Assembly: GCA_050186335.1 (NCBI GenBank)
Contig: JBFWYO010000049.1
Coordinates: 1-37,685, forward strand
Source: JBFWYO01 sp050186335
GTDB lineage: Bacteria > Pseudomonadota > Alphaproteobacteria > Bin65
Reading direction: 5' to 3'
DNA: 37,685 bases
Below are positions 8,814-16,980 of this stretch, piece after piece (within the stretch, counting starts at the first letter, position 1; every line of letters begins with the position of its first letter). A model generated the notes under the pieces. The model was not told the origin of the DNA. It was given only the letters and a program-made list of their open reading frames with translations, and searched no databases. A program made the position numbers and the translations under genes.

Positions 8814-9011
8814 GATGCGCTGCGAACCTGCCGTTAAAGACGCCGACCGAAAACCTGCGGCGGCGGTAATTTATGGGCCGCCCCGCGCCGATGCAATCGC
8901 GCAACGGCAGCGGGCGGGCCGCAATCCGCGGCCGAACCGGCCCCCGGGCGCGTGCCCGCTTGTGTCGCCGCGGGCGAGCGCCTACATGAGAGCAGTTGGA
9001 GGATGCCGCAT

Positions 9012-10157
9012 ATGGCGGACGATCCGCTGTTCAAGGATGTCGACGGCAAGCCGGCGCCGGATCAACCGGGCCTGGCCGACCGCGCCAAGGCGGGCGCGCG
9101 CGGTTTCTGGGCGCGCGTCGGCGACGCGTGGCGCCGTTTCTGGTCGCGCATCCGGCTGGGCTTGCGCAGGCTGCGCGGCCGACCGACCGCCGCCGAGCCG
9201 GGCACGGCGACCGGCACCACCACCTTCGGGCTGAGCCCGCGCGCCGCGCGCTGGCGCTGGATCAAGCGGGTCGGCCTGACCGTGCTGATCTTTCCGTTGA
9301 TCTATTACCCGGTTGGCATGGTCATCATGCATCGCATCGGCGACGACACCACCTTCACCACCGCCACGACCCAAGGCCAGGCCCGATCCGTCGCCGTCGC
9401 CGCGGCGCTGCTGGAGCGCGAGGTCGACACCTATCGCTGGACGCCGAACGATCCGTTCTTCGTGCCGTCCTGGGCGCTCGACAATCTGCCGAATTTCCAG
9501 CGCGGCATCCACGCCGCCCTGCTGCGCTTTTCCATCGAGATGGTCGACGAGATCGGCCGCACGCGCGGCTCGAGCCGCATCGACCCGGATCTCGAGCAGG
9601 CGCGCAACCATCTGTCGCGCAGCCCGGATACCTGGGTGTTCAATTTCCCCGACCAATGGTACCCGACCGCCACCGCCGACGCCGAGTATCGCAAGGCCAA
9701 GCAGCGCTTCCAGACCTACAATACGCGCCTGGCCCAGGGACAGGCCGTGTTCGACCGACGCGCGGACAATCTGTTGGCGACCATCGATCGCATCAATTCC
9801 GATCTCGGTTCCCAATCGGCGATCATCGAGCAGCGCGTGCGCGAACGCGGCGGCGAATTCTTCGATACCCGTTCGGACGACGTGTATTACCAGACCAAGG
9901 GCAAGATCTACACCTACTACCTGCTGCTGCGCGAACTCGCGGTCGACTTCAAGCCGGTGGTCGACGAAAAGCAGCTCGGCCCGGCCTGGAACAACATGCT
10001 CGAAAACATGCGCCAGGCGGCCATCCTGCAGCCGCTGATCGTGCGCAACGGCAAGCCGGATTCGATGCTGATGCCGAGCCATCTGGCGTCGCAGGGATTC
10101 TACCTGTTGCGCGCCCGCCTGCAGCTCTCCGAGATTTCCAATATCCTCTTGAAATAA
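9012..10157 (+). CDS. DUF2333 family membrane protein
   Basis: This 381-residue protein matches DUF2333 (PF10095) in wording, especially PFFVPSWALDNLPNFQRG and the C-terminal LASQGFYLLRARLQLSEISNIL. Function is unknown. A basic, disordered first 80 residues is cytoplasmic. One membrane helix follows at about residues 87-107 (VGLTVLIFPLIYYPVGMVI). The remaining 270 residues are probably periplasmic and helical, including a heptad-like stretch around RFQTYNTRLAQGQAVFDRRADN. I chose ATG 9012 because GGAGG at 8998-9002 is spaced nine bases from it; the ATG at 9003 abuts that Shine-Dalgarno, and the GTG at 8952 lacks one. It leads a plus-strand run with the TauE-type permease. Confidence 0.82.
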   Translation: MADDPLFKDVDGKPAPDQPGLADRAKAGARGFWARVGDAWRRFWSRIRLGLRRLRGRPTAAEPGTATGTTTFGLSPRAARWRWIKRVGLTVLIFPLIYYPVGMVIMHRIGDDTTFTTATTQGQARSVAVAAALLEREVDTYRWTPNDPFFVPSWALDNLPNFQRGIHAALLRFSIEMVDEIGRTRGSSRIDPDLEQARNHLSRSPDTWVFNFPDQWYPTATADAEYRKAKQRFQTYNTRLAQGQAVFDRRADNLLATIDRINSDLGSQSAIIEQRVRERGGEFFDTRSDDVYYQTKGKIYTYYLLLRELAVDFKPVVDEKQLGPAWNNMLENMRQAAILQPLIVRNGKPDSMLMPSHLASQGFYLLRARLQLSEISNILLK

Positions 10158-10229
10158 TTTGCCTTTCGGTTCGGGTGCGCTAGGCTGCGGGGCGGCGCGG
10201 TGCCCAACGCATTTCGCCGCCGATTTGTC

Positions 10230-11150
10230 ATGCAGATCTATCTGCCCATCGCCGAAATGTCCGTCGATGTCTTTCTGCTGCTCGCGCTCGGCAGCGGAAT
10301 CGGATTTCTGTCGGGGCTGTTCGGCGTCGGCGGCGGTTTCCTGCTCACGCCGCTGCTGATCTTCATCGGCATCCCGCCGGCGGTGGCGGTGGCCAGCGGC
10401 GCCAATCAGATCATCGCGCCTTCCGTGGTCTCGGCGCTGGCCCACTGGCGGCGCGGCAACGTCGATATCCGCATGGGCATGGTCCTGCTGGCCGGCGGCG
10501 CGGTCGGAGTCGCCGGCGGCACCGTCCTGTTCGGCTACCTGCGCAAGCAGGGCCAGATCGATCTGGTCATTCAGGCGTCCTACGTCGTTCTGCTGGTGGT
10601 GATCGGCGTGCTGATGCTGCAAGAATCGGTGCGCGCCATGGTGCGCCGCTACCGCGCGACCGGCGTCCGCCGGCGCCTGCACGAGCATTACTGGGTGCAC
10701 CGCTGGCCGCTGCGCATGCGCTTTCCGCGCTCGAAATTGTACATGAGCGTGGTGCCGCCGATCCTGCTGGGCGCTGCAGTCGGCGTCATATCGTCGATCC
10801 TCGGCGTCGGCGGCGGCTTCGTCATGGTGCCGGCGATGATCTATCTGCTCGGCATGCCGACGCTGGTGGTGGTCGGCACGTCCCTGTTCCAGGTTGTGTT
10901 CGTGACCGCCTTGGTATCGTTGCTGCAAGCCGGCACGCAGCAGACGGTCGACCTGTTCCTGTCGCTGCTGCTGCTCGCCGGCGGCATTTTCGGCGCCCAA
11001 CTCGGCACGCGGGTCGGCGAGAAACTGCGCGGCGACCAGTTGCGCGTGCTGCTGGCGCTGGTCATTCTCGCGGTCGCCGGGCGCATCGTCTACGAGCTGG
11101 TGGCGACGCCGAGCGATCCGTTCTCGCTCAGCACGACACCGGTCGGGTGA
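10230..11150 (+). CDS. TauE/SafE family permease (sulfite/organosulfonate exporter-like)
   Basis: This 306-residue inner membrane protein has two related halves, each opening with the glycine-rich signature of TauE/SafE (DUF81): LSGLFGVGGGFLLTP near residue 23 and ISSILGVGGGFVMVPA near residue 190. About eight membrane segments are visible, with a basic cytoplasmic loop between the halves (VRRYRATGVRRRLHEHYW). Family members move small anions such as sulfite, sulfoacetate or thiosulfate; the substrate here is not shown by sequence. ATG 10230 gives MQIYLPIAEMSV, which resembles the start of many alphaproteobacterial members; a GTG at 10200 would add ten residues. The following TIGR02186 gene starts seven bases after its stop, so the two are surely cotranscribed. 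Confidence 0.88.
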   Translation: MQIYLPIAEMSVDVFLLLALGSGIGFLSGLFGVGGGFLLTPLLIFIGIPPAVAVASGANQIIAPSVVSALAHWRRGNVDIRMGMVLLAGGAVGVAGGTVLFGYLRKQGQIDLVIQASYVVLLVVIGVLMLQESVRAMVRRYRATGVRRRLHEHYWVHRWPLRMRFPRSKLYMSVVPPILLGAAVGVISSILGVGGGFVMVPAMIYLLGMPTLVVVGTSLFQVVFVTALVSLLQAGTQQTVDLFLSLLLLAGGIFGAQLGTRVGEKLRGDQLRVLLALVILAVAGRIVYELVATPSDPFSLSTTPVG

Positions 11151-11157
11151 GGCGGCG

Positions 11158-11916
11158 ATGCGCATCCGAACCGTCGCACGTCTGTGGCTCTTGGCGGCCT
11201 TGATGCTGGCGCCGCTGCCGGCAGCGGCGCAACAGATCGTCGCCGATCTCTCCAAGCGCCTGGTTGCGATCACGACCGGCTTCACCGGCTCGGACGTGCT
11301 GCTGTTCGGCGCCATCGAAGGCGAGGGCGATATCGTCGTGATCGTGCGCGGGCCCGACCGGCCGGCCACGGTGCGCGAGAAGAATCGCGTCTCCGGCATC
11401 TGGGTCAACACCGTCACGGTCACCTACCGCACCGTGCCGACGTTCTACGCCCTGGCGGCGAATCGGCCGTTGGCGGAATTCGTGCCGACGGCCTTGGCGC
11501 AGCGCCACCAGATCGGGCCGGACTTTATTCGCGTCTCGCCGAACGTGACGCTGACGCCGGAGCGCACCGAAGCATTCCGCCGATCGCTGGTGCGGCTCAA
11601 ACAGGAGGACGGCACCTTCCAGCGCGACGTGGCGCGCATCACGTTCCTGGAAAACTTCAAGGGCCCGCGGCTGTTCCGCGCCACGATCAATTTTCCGTCC
11701 AACGTGCAGACCGGCAATTACAGCGTGCAAGTGCTGCTGGTGCGCGCCGGCAATGTGGTCAGCGCGCAATCGAGCGCCTTGGCGGTCAGCAAGATCGGCA
11801 TCAGCGCCGACGTCTACGATTTCGCGCAGCGCGACGCGTGGCTGTACGGCCTGATCGCCGTGCTGTCGGCCATGCTGATCGGCGCCGGTGCGTCGCGCAT
11901 GTTCCGGCAACCCTGA
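11158..11916 (+). CDS. TIGR02186 family protein (periplasmic, C-terminal membrane anchor)
   Basis: This 252-residue protein has a signal peptide (residues 1-24, cut after PAAAQ or AAA) and one C-terminal membrane helix at about 228-247 (LYGLIAVLSAMLIGAGASRMF). It would therefore be a periplasmic domain tethered to the inner membrane. The wording (GSDVLLFGAIEG, DIVVIVRGP, RVSGIWVN) matches TIGR02186/PF09608, an alphaproteobacterial family of unknown function. These genes are regularly found next to TauE/SafE permeases, as here, so a role with that transporter is a reasonable inference. The start ATG at 11158 is preceded by GAGG inside TGAGGCGGCG, overlapping the end of the permease gene region. 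Confidence 0.85.
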   Translation: MRIRTVARLWLLAALMLAPLPAAAQQIVADLSKRLVAITTGFTGSDVLLFGAIEGEGDIVVIVRGPDRPATVREKNRVSGIWVNTVTVTYRTVPTFYALAANRPLAEFVPTALAQRHQIGPDFIRVSPNVTLTPERTEAFRRSLVRLKQEDGTFQRDVARITFLENFKGPRLFRATINFPSNVQTGNYSVQVLLVRAGNVVSAQSSALAVSKIGISADVYDFAQRDAWLYGLIAVLSAMLIGAGASRMFRQP

Positions 11917-11927
11917 GGAGCCCCGAT

Positions 11928-12428
11928 ATGAACGGCAAACGCTCGCCTTCCGGTCGTCTCAAGCAGGCCGAACGGGTGTTCTTGGTGGTCGTCGACGACA
12001 GCGAGGAAATGCCCGTGGCGTTGCGCTACGCGGCCTTGCGCGCGCGCGCGACCGGCGGCCGCGTGGCGCTGTTCTCGGTCATCGAGCCGATCAAGGGCGG
12101 CGACTGGCAGGCCGTGAAGGAGCTCGCCGAGCACGAGGCGCGGCAGGCGGCCGAAGCCCGCATGGCCGCGTATTCGGATCAGATCATGGCGGAATCCGGC
12201 AAGATGCCGGTGATCTACATCCGCATCGGCAATCCGCGCGACGCGCTGCTCGCGCTGCTCGACGAGGAACCGACGATCTCGATCCTGGTGCTGGCCGCCG
12301 GCACCTCTTCGCGCGGCCCCGGCCCGCTGATCGAGGCGCTGACCGGCAAGTTCTATTCCAAGCTGAAAATCCCGATGACCATCGTGCCCGGCACGCTGGC
12401 CGACGAGGACATCGACGCGCTGACCTGA
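11928..12428 (+). CDS. Universal stress protein (UspA family)
   Basis: This 166-residue, soluble single Usp domain has an alpha/beta Rossmann-like fold. It opens with RVFLVVVDDSEEMPVALRYA, the usual first strand and nucleotide-contacting Asp, and contains VALFSVIEP as the second strand. Near the C-terminus, LVLAAGTSSRGPGPLIEAL replaces the canonical GxxGx9G(S/T) ATP loop with a related glycine pattern, so ATP binding is possible but not certain. The start ATG at 11928 has GAGGAG at 11915-11920 with seven bases of spacing; this Shine-Dalgarno overlaps the stop of the TIGR02186 gene, so the two are one operon. It converges on the HIT gene with a gap of 22 bases and no visible hairpin. Confidence 0.88.
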   Translation: MNGKRSPSGRLKQAERVFLVVVDDSEEMPVALRYAALRARATGGRVALFSVIEPIKGGDWQAVKELAEHEARQAAEARMAAYSDQIMAESGKMPVIYIRIGNPRDALLALLDEEPTISILVLAAGTSSRGPGPLIEALTGKFYSKLKIPMTIVPGTLADEDIDALT

Positions 12429-12450
12429 CTCGCGCACGCCGCGCGGACGA

Positions 12451-12816
12451 TCACTCTTCCGTCTTGATCATGCGGCCCAGGCCCTGGCCGCCAAATACGT
12501 GAACGTGCAAATGCGGCACCTCCTGGTGCGCATGGCGGCCGTTATTCGCCAGAATGCGATAGCCGCTGTCGACCACGCCCATGAGCTTCGCCGTTTCGCC
12601 GATCGCGCGCACGAAGCCGGCGATTTCCGCCGCGCTCGCCTGCGCCGAAAAATCGCTCATGGTGACGTAGGCGCCCTTGGGGATCACCAGCACGTGCACC
12701 TTGGCCTGCGGATGAATGTCGTGGAACGCCAGCGCGTGGTCGTTCTCGAAAACTTTCTTGCACGGGATTTCGCCGCGCAGGATGCGGGCGAAGATGTTGT
12801 TCGGGTCGTACGCCAT
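12451..12816 (-). CDS. Histidine triad (HIT/HinT-like) nucleotide-binding protein
   Basis: This 121-residue protein of the HinT branch hydrolyses nucleoside phosphoramidates. The triad is H102-L-H104-V-H106 in the conserved PHLHVHVFGG. The N-terminal NIFARILRGEIPC (residues 7-19) is typical, and C19 is the position that in other HIT proteins can bind zinc. It is the last gene of the his cluster, 18 bases after the hisE stop, an arrangement common in alphaproteobacteria. Its link to histidine synthesis is positional only. Confidence 0.93.
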   Translation of the reverse strand: MAYDPNNIFARILRGEIPCKKVFENDHALAFHDIHPQAKVHVLVIPKGAYVTMSDFSAQASAAEIAGFVRAIGETAKLMGVVDSGYRILANNGRHAHQEVPHLHVHVFGGQGLGRMIKTEE

Positions 12817-12834
12817 GGTTCGGGTCCGTTTCGG

Positions 12835-13188
12835 TTAGTCTTTCTTGCGCGAGTCTTTTTCCGCCACGCCCGAGACGCCCTCGCGGCGCGCGAGTTCGGC
12901 CCAGACTTCGGCGGGATCGATGCCGTGATACGCCCACAGCACCAGCAAATGATACAGCAGGTCGGCGCTTTCCGAGGTGATGTCGCGCTTCTGGCCGTTG
13001 AGCGACGCGATCACCGCCTCGACCGCCTCCTCGCCGACCTTCTGGGCGATCTTGGCCGCACCGGCGCCGAACAGGCGGGCGGTATAGGACGATTTCGGAT
13101 CGGCGCCGCGCCGCGCTTCGATGGCGGCGAACAGGCGCGCGAGCACGGCTTCGTCGATGGCGGGGCCGGATGGCGTTGAACCGGACAT
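12835..13188 (-). CDS. hisE: Phosphoribosyl-ATP pyrophosphohydrolase HisE
   Basis: HisE hydrolyses phosphoribosyl-ATP to phosphoribosyl-AMP, the second step of histidine synthesis. The 117-residue MazG-like helical protein has KVGEEAVEAVIAS, holding the metal-binding Glu residues (EExxE type), and ESADLLYHLLVLW with the second acidic site. The N-terminal 20 residues are variable, and ATG 13188 is the only good start. It sits 44 bases after hisF. No hisI is present in the window. Confidence 0.93.
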   Translation of the reverse strand: MSGSTPSGPAIDEAVLARLFAAIEARRGADPKSSYTARLFGAGAAKIAQKVGEEAVEAVIASLNGQKRDITSESADLLYHLLVLWAYHGIDPAEVWAELARREGVSGVAEKDSRKKD

Positions 13189-13232
13189 TTGGGCGGACTC
13201 CGGGGGAAACGATCTTGGATGCTTAGCAGATT

Positions 13233-14024
13233 TTACCGTGGCGCGGCAGGCGTGGGCGTCTCGTCGAGGCCGCGCACCGCGATGCCGGCCCGGGCCAAGT
13301 GCGCCTTGGCCTGGCGAATCGTGAAGGTGCCGAAATGGAAGATCGAGGCGGCAAGCACGGCGGCCGCATGGCCTTCCTTCACGCCCTGCACCAGGTGATC
13401 GAGCGTGCCGACCCCGCCCGAGGCGATGACCGGGATCGTGACCGCATCGGCGACCGCGCGGGTCATCGGCAGATCGAAGCCTTGCTTGGTGCCGTCCCGA
13501 TCCATCGAGGTCAGCAGGATCTCGCCGGCGCCATACTCGGCCATGCGCCGCGCCCAGGCGACCGCATCGATGCCGGTCGGCGTGCGCCCGCCATGGGTGA
13601 AGATCTCGAACCTGCCCGGCGCCACGGACTTGGCGTCGATCGCAACCACGATGCATTGCGTGCCGAATTTTTCGGCGGCGGCGCGCACGAAATCCGGATT
13701 GTGCACGGCCGCCGTGTTGATCGAGACCTTGTCGGCGCCGGCCAACAATAATTTGCGGATATCCTCGATCGCCCGCACGCCGCCGCCCACCGTGAGCGGC
13801 ATGAAGCATTGCTCGGCGGTGCGCGCCACCACGTCGAAAATGGTTTCGCGGTTGTCGCTGCTCGCCGTTATGTCGAGAAAGCACAGCTCGTCGGCGCCCT
13901 CGCGATCGTACAGCCGCGCCTGTTCGACCGGATCGCCGGCATCGCGTAGATCGACGAAGTTGACGCCCTTGACGACCCGGCCGTCCTTGACGTCGAGACA
14001 CGGGATGATGCGGGTCTTCAGCAT
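13233..14024 (-). CDS. hisF: Imidazole glycerol phosphate synthase, cyclase subunit HisF
   Basis: HisF is a TIM barrel that uses ammonia from HisH to convert PRFAR to imidazole glycerol phosphate and AICAR. Length is 263 residues. Catalytic D11 (IIPCLDVKDG) and D130 (VVAIDAKS) are present. Phosphate-binding glycines are seen in TVGGGVRAI and IASGGVG, and the half-barrel duplication is evident. The ATG at 14024 lies nine bases after the hisA stop. The C-terminal tail (GLDETPTPAAPR) is a short extension. Confidence 0.97.
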   Translation of the reverse strand: MLKTRIIPCLDVKDGRVVKGVNFVDLRDAGDPVEQARLYDREGADELCFLDITASSDNRETIFDVVARTAEQCFMPLTVGGGVRAIEDIRKLLLAGADKVSINTAAVHNPDFVRAAAEKFGTQCIVVAIDAKSVAPGRFEIFTHGGRTPTGIDAVAWARRMAEYGAGEILLTSMDRDGTKQGFDLPMTRAVADAVTIPVIASGGVGTLDHLVQGVKEGHAAAVLAASIFHFGTFTIRQAKAHLARAGIAVRGLDETPTPAAPR

Positions 14025-14033
14025 GGCATGTCC

Positions 14034-14759
14034 CTACCCGCGCAACACGGCAAGCGCCGCTTTCGGCTCGATGCGCCCGTCATAGAGCGCGCGGCCGCTG
14101 ATGACGCCGACGATACCGGATTTTTCTTCCGCCTTGATCGCGCGCAGATCGTCGAGCGACGAAACGCCGCCGGAGGCGATCACCGGAATGCCGGCCGCGC
14201 GCGCCACGGCGGCTGTTGCGGCAACGTTGGGGCCCGTCATGGCGCCGTCGCGGCCGATATCGGTGTAGACGATGGCGGCTACGCCCGCGTCGCGAAAGCG
14301 CTGCGCCAGATCGATGGCGTCGGTGGTCGAGGTTTTGACCCAGCCGTCGGTCGCAACCTTGCCGTCGCGCGCGTCGATGCCGACCACGATGCGGTTCGGA
14401 AATGCGCGACAGGCCTGCTTGACGAGCGCCGGATCGGTCAACGCCACGGTGCCGAGAATCACGCGCGCGATGCCGGCCTCCAACCACGCCTGGGCGCGCG
14501 CCAGGGTGCGAATGCCGCCGCCGAGCTGCACCGGCAGCCTGATTGCGGCCAGAATCGCCGAAACCGCCGCGCCGTTGACCGGCTTGCCTTCGATGGCGCC
14601 GTTGAGATCGACCAGGTGCAGCCATTCGAAGCCGGCTTTTTCGAAATCCCGCGCCTGCGCCGCCGGATCGTCGTTGAACACGGTCGCCTGCCGCATGTCG
14701 CCGCGCAGCAGACGCACGCATTTTCCGTCTTTCAGATCGATGGCGGGAAACAGGATCAC
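14034..14759 (-). CDS. hisA: Phosphoribosylformimino-AICAR ribotide isomerase HisA
   Basis: HisA catalyses the Amadori rearrangement of ProFAR to PRFAR. It is a 241-residue TIM barrel homologous to HisF, with catalytic D8 (FPAIDLKDG) and D129 (VVGIDARDG). Phosphate loops are LGGGIRT and ASGGVSS. The start is GTG at 14759, giving MILFPAIDLK as in relatives; no ATG fits. It is followed nine bases later by hisF and preceded, 19 bases upstream, by a GNAT gene, so all lie on one transcript. Confidence 0.96.
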   Translation of the reverse strand: MILFPAIDLKDGKCVRLLRGDMRQATVFNDDPAAQARDFEKAGFEWLHLVDLNGAIEGKPVNGAAVSAILAAIRLPVQLGGGIRTLARAQAWLEAGIARVILGTVALTDPALVKQACRAFPNRIVVGIDARDGKVATDGWVKTSTTDAIDLAQRFRDAGVAAIVYTDIGRDGAMTGPNVAATAAVARAAGIPVIASGGVSSLDDLRAIKAEEKSGIVGVISGRALYDGRIEPKAALAVLRG

Positions 14760-14778
14760 GCCGGGCTCCGTTGCGAAA

Positions 14779-15360
14779 CTAGCGCGCGCCGCCGCGCCGC
14801 GACTGGGTCGGATCCTCGATCAGCCGCTTGGTATAGTAATGCCCGGCGATGATCTTGCCGCCGACCAGCGCATAGTTCGGATGCACGCCCCAGCGCTGAT
14901 AGCCCAGCGATTCGTAAAGCGCGATCGCTGCGGTCTGGGTTTCGCGCACGTCGAGATTCAACACCGCGAATCCCTCGTCGCGCGCCGACGCTTCGACCAG
15001 CTCGGTCAATTGCCGCGCCAGGCCGTGGCCGCGCGCCCAGGGTGCGATAAAGGCGTGCTGCAACTGCGCCGCGAACGCGCGGGATTCCTGATTTCGCGCC
15101 GGACGCAGCAATTGCGCCGAGCCGCAAATGACGCCATCGATGCGCGCGGCAAACAGGCCCCGTTCCGGCACCAGCAGCACGCCGCGCCAGTAGGATTCCA
15201 TGACCTGCCGCGCCGGCGGCTGCAGCCAGCCGAACCCGCCGCCGTCCAGGATCGCCGCGTCCGCCGCATCGCACAGATCGTGCAGATCGGCGCCGCGCAG
15301 CTCAGTCAGCCGTTCGACGCCGAGCCGAACGGTGGGTTTTTGCGATGCTTGCGTGTTCAT
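14779..15360 (-). CDS. GNAT family N-acetyltransferase inside the his cluster
   Basis: This is a 193-residue acetyltransferase. The acetyl-CoA signature is AFIAPWARGHGLARQLTELV at about 103-122, with RGHGLA forming the pyrophosphate loop. NLDVRETQTAAIALYESLGY (about 135-154) is the usual GNAT C-terminal block. The start ATG at 15360 overlaps the hisH stop as ATGA (15357-15360), and the stop lies 19 bases from hisA, so it is embedded in the operon. Its acceptor is unknown and nothing shows a role in histidine synthesis. Histidinol or an amino-acid-like amine are possibilities only by position. Confidence 0.88.
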   Translation of the reverse strand: MNTQASQKPTVRLGVERLTELRGADLHDLCDAADAAILDGGGFGWLQPPARQVMESYWRGVLLVPERGLFAARIDGVICGSAQLLRPARNQESRAFAAQLQHAFIAPWARGHGLARQLTELVEASARDEGFAVLNLDVRETQTAAIALYESLGYQRWGVHPNYALVGGKIIAGHYYTKRLIEDPTQSRRGGAR

Positions 15361-15998
15361 GGACGCCACCTGATGAAATTCGCGATCAAGCGCAGGCCGG
15401 CGGCCTGGCTTTTTTCCGGATGGAACTGCGTGCCGAAAAGATTGGCGCGGCCGACCGCGGCGGTCACCGCGCCGCCATACTCGACCGTGGCGTAGCGTTG
15501 CGCCGCGGCGCCGCCGGCCAAGTGATACGAATGCACGAAATACGCATGCGTGCCGCTCACGATGCCGTCGAGCACCGGATGCGGCTGCGCGACGATCAGA
15601 TCGTTCCAGCCCATGTGCGGGATCTTGAGCGATGCGTCGGTCGGCTCGATCCGTTTGACCTCGCCTTGCAGCCAGCCGAAGCCGGCGTGGACCCCGTGTT
15701 CGAGCCCGCGTTCGGCCATCAGCTGCATGCCGACGCAGATGCCCAAAAAGGGTTTTCCCTGGCGGATCACCTGGTCCTCCAGCGCCTCGCGCATGCCGGG
15801 CAGCGCGGTGACGCCGCGCAGGCAATCGGCGAACGCGCCGACGCCGGGCAGCACGATATGCGTTGCCGCGGCCAACGCCTTCGCGTCGGCGGTGACCGCG
15901 ATCGGTCGATCCAGATCGTGCTCGCGCGCCGCGCGCTCGAACGCCTTGGCGGCGGAGCGCAAATTGCCGGAACCGTAATCGATGATCGCAACGCTCAT
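15357..15998 (-). CDS. hisH: Imidazole glycerol phosphate synthase, glutaminase subunit HisH
   Basis: HisH is a class I glutamine amidotransferase that feeds ammonia to HisF. At 213 residues it has the usual length. The catalytic triad is visible: C88 in FLGICVGMQL, H193 and E195 in QFHPEKSQ. The N-terminus VAIIDYGSGNLRS and the oxyanion strand VLPGVGAFADC are typical. The start is ATG 15998. A 102-base gap with an inverted repeat separates it from hisB, while its 3' end is coupled to the GNAT gene. Confidence 0.97.
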   Translation of the reverse strand: MSVAIIDYGSGNLRSAAKAFERAAREHDLDRPIAVTADAKALAAATHIVLPGVGAFADCLRGVTALPGMREALEDQVIRQGKPFLGICVGMQLMAERGLEHGVHAGFGWLQGEVKRIEPTDASLKIPHMGWNDLIVAQPHPVLDGIVSGTHAYFVHSYHLAGGAAAQRYATVEYGGAVTAAVGRANLFGTQFHPEKSQAAGLRLIANFIRWRP

Positions 15999-16032
15999 GT
16001 TCGTGATCGTGTTTCGAAAGATTCGGTAAAAT

Positions 16033-16084
16033 CGAACCAGGCCGTGCGGCGATCCGCCCGGCCGTCCGCTGTTTCCCTGGTTCG
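16033..16084 (-). repeat. Inverted repeat in the hisB-hisH gap
   Basis: CGAACCAGG at 16033-16041 pairs with CCTGGTTCG at 16076-16084, a perfect 9-bp stem. The loop is 34 bases and itself contains GCGG..CCGC able to form an inner stem. There is no T run in either direction, so it is not an obvious intrinsic terminator. It could protect an mRNA end or modulate hisH relative to hisB. The repeat is seen; the role is unknown. Confidence 0.4.
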
Positions 16085-16100
16085 GTGACCGGCGGCCGGG

Positions 16101-16775
16101 CTAGCCGCCGAGGACGCCTTTGGTCGAGGGGATCGCGTCGGCCTTGCGCGGATCGATTTCGACCGCGTGTCGGAGCGCGCGGGCGAGGCCCTTGAAGCTC
16201 GACTCGATGATGTGATGGTTGTTTTCGCCGTAGATGTTTTCCACGTGCAGCGTGAGGCCCGCCGCCTGCGCGAACGCCTGGAACCATTCCTTGAACAATT
16301 CGGTGTCCATGTCGCCCAGCTTCGGCCGGGTGAAGGCGACCTTCCAGATCAGGTACGGCCGGTTCGACGCATCGAGCGCCACGCGCGTCAGCGTTTCGTC
16401 CATCGGGATCAGCGCGTCGCCATAACGTACGATCCCGGCGCGATCGCCCAACGCCTTGGCGACGGCCTGGCCGAGCACGATGCCGCTGTCCTCGGTGGTG
16501 TGGTGGTAATCGATGTGCAGGTCGCCCTGCGCCGTCAGCTCGATATCGATCAGGCTGTGGCGCGAGAGCTGCTCCATCATGTGATCGAGAAAGCCGATGC
16601 CGGTGGAAACTTTGTATTGCCCGGTGCCGTCCAGATTGACCGTGGCCTTGATCCTGGTCTCCTTGGTGTTGCGCTCGACGGTCGCCACGCGCGCGGCCCG
16701 CGCACGCACAACCGCGCCACCCGCGCTGCGGGGCGGCGCGACAGGAACGGCTTTCAAGGGCGATTTCGGGGCCAC
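16101..16775 (-). CDS. hisB: Imidazoleglycerol-phosphate dehydratase HisB
   Basis: HisB dehydrates imidazole glycerol phosphate using two manganese ions. Metal-binding motifs are DHMMEQLSRHS, DYHHTTEDSGI and ENNHHIIESSFK. The enzyme core begins at RVATVERNTKETRI, about residue 29, so the 224-residue reading has an N-terminal extension that is Pro/Ala/Arg-rich and not typical of the family. The start given here is GTG 16775. An in-frame GTG at residue 23 would give about 202 residues, closer to the norm, and I cannot decide between them. It is the first gene of the leftward his run and is divergent from hslV. This is the monofunctional type, without the phosphatase domain of enterobacterial HisB. 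Confidence 0.93.
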   Translation of the reverse strand: MAPKSPLKAVPVAPPRSAGGAVVRARAARVATVERNTKETRIKATVNLDGTGQYKVSTGIGFLDHMMEQLSRHSLIDIELTAQGDLHIDYHHTTEDSGIVLGQAVAKALGDRAGIVRYGDALIPMDETLTRVALDASNRPYLIWKVAFTRPKLGDMDTELFKEWFQAFAQAAGLTLHVENIYGENNHHIIESSFKGLARALRHAVEIDPRKADAIPSTKGVLGG

Positions 16776-16980
16776 GGTCGGTTCGCTTTCGGCGCAGGCA
16801 GTTGCTGGGGGGCGGTTGCTGGGGACGGTTGCTGGGTCTGGTTTCGGGCCGGTCTTTTATCAGGAAGGCGGGGCGCCCGCCACCCCTCCCGGAACCGCCG
16901 GATTGCGCGGTTCGCGCCGCCGGCCCGCCGGAACCAGCTAACCATTGACGAAACCCGGGCCAGCCGCCACATATCCGGCC
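16776..16980. promoter_or_regulatory. Divergent promoter region hisB / hslV with short GTTGCTGGG repeats
   Basis: These 205 bases separate the leftward his cluster from the rightward hslVU operon and must carry both promoters unless hisB is read from further upstream. Three copies of GTTGCTGGG begin at 16801, 16815 and 16828 (13-14 base spacing, about one and a third helical turns). I could not identify a convincing -35/-10 pair for either side. Confidence 0.4.
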
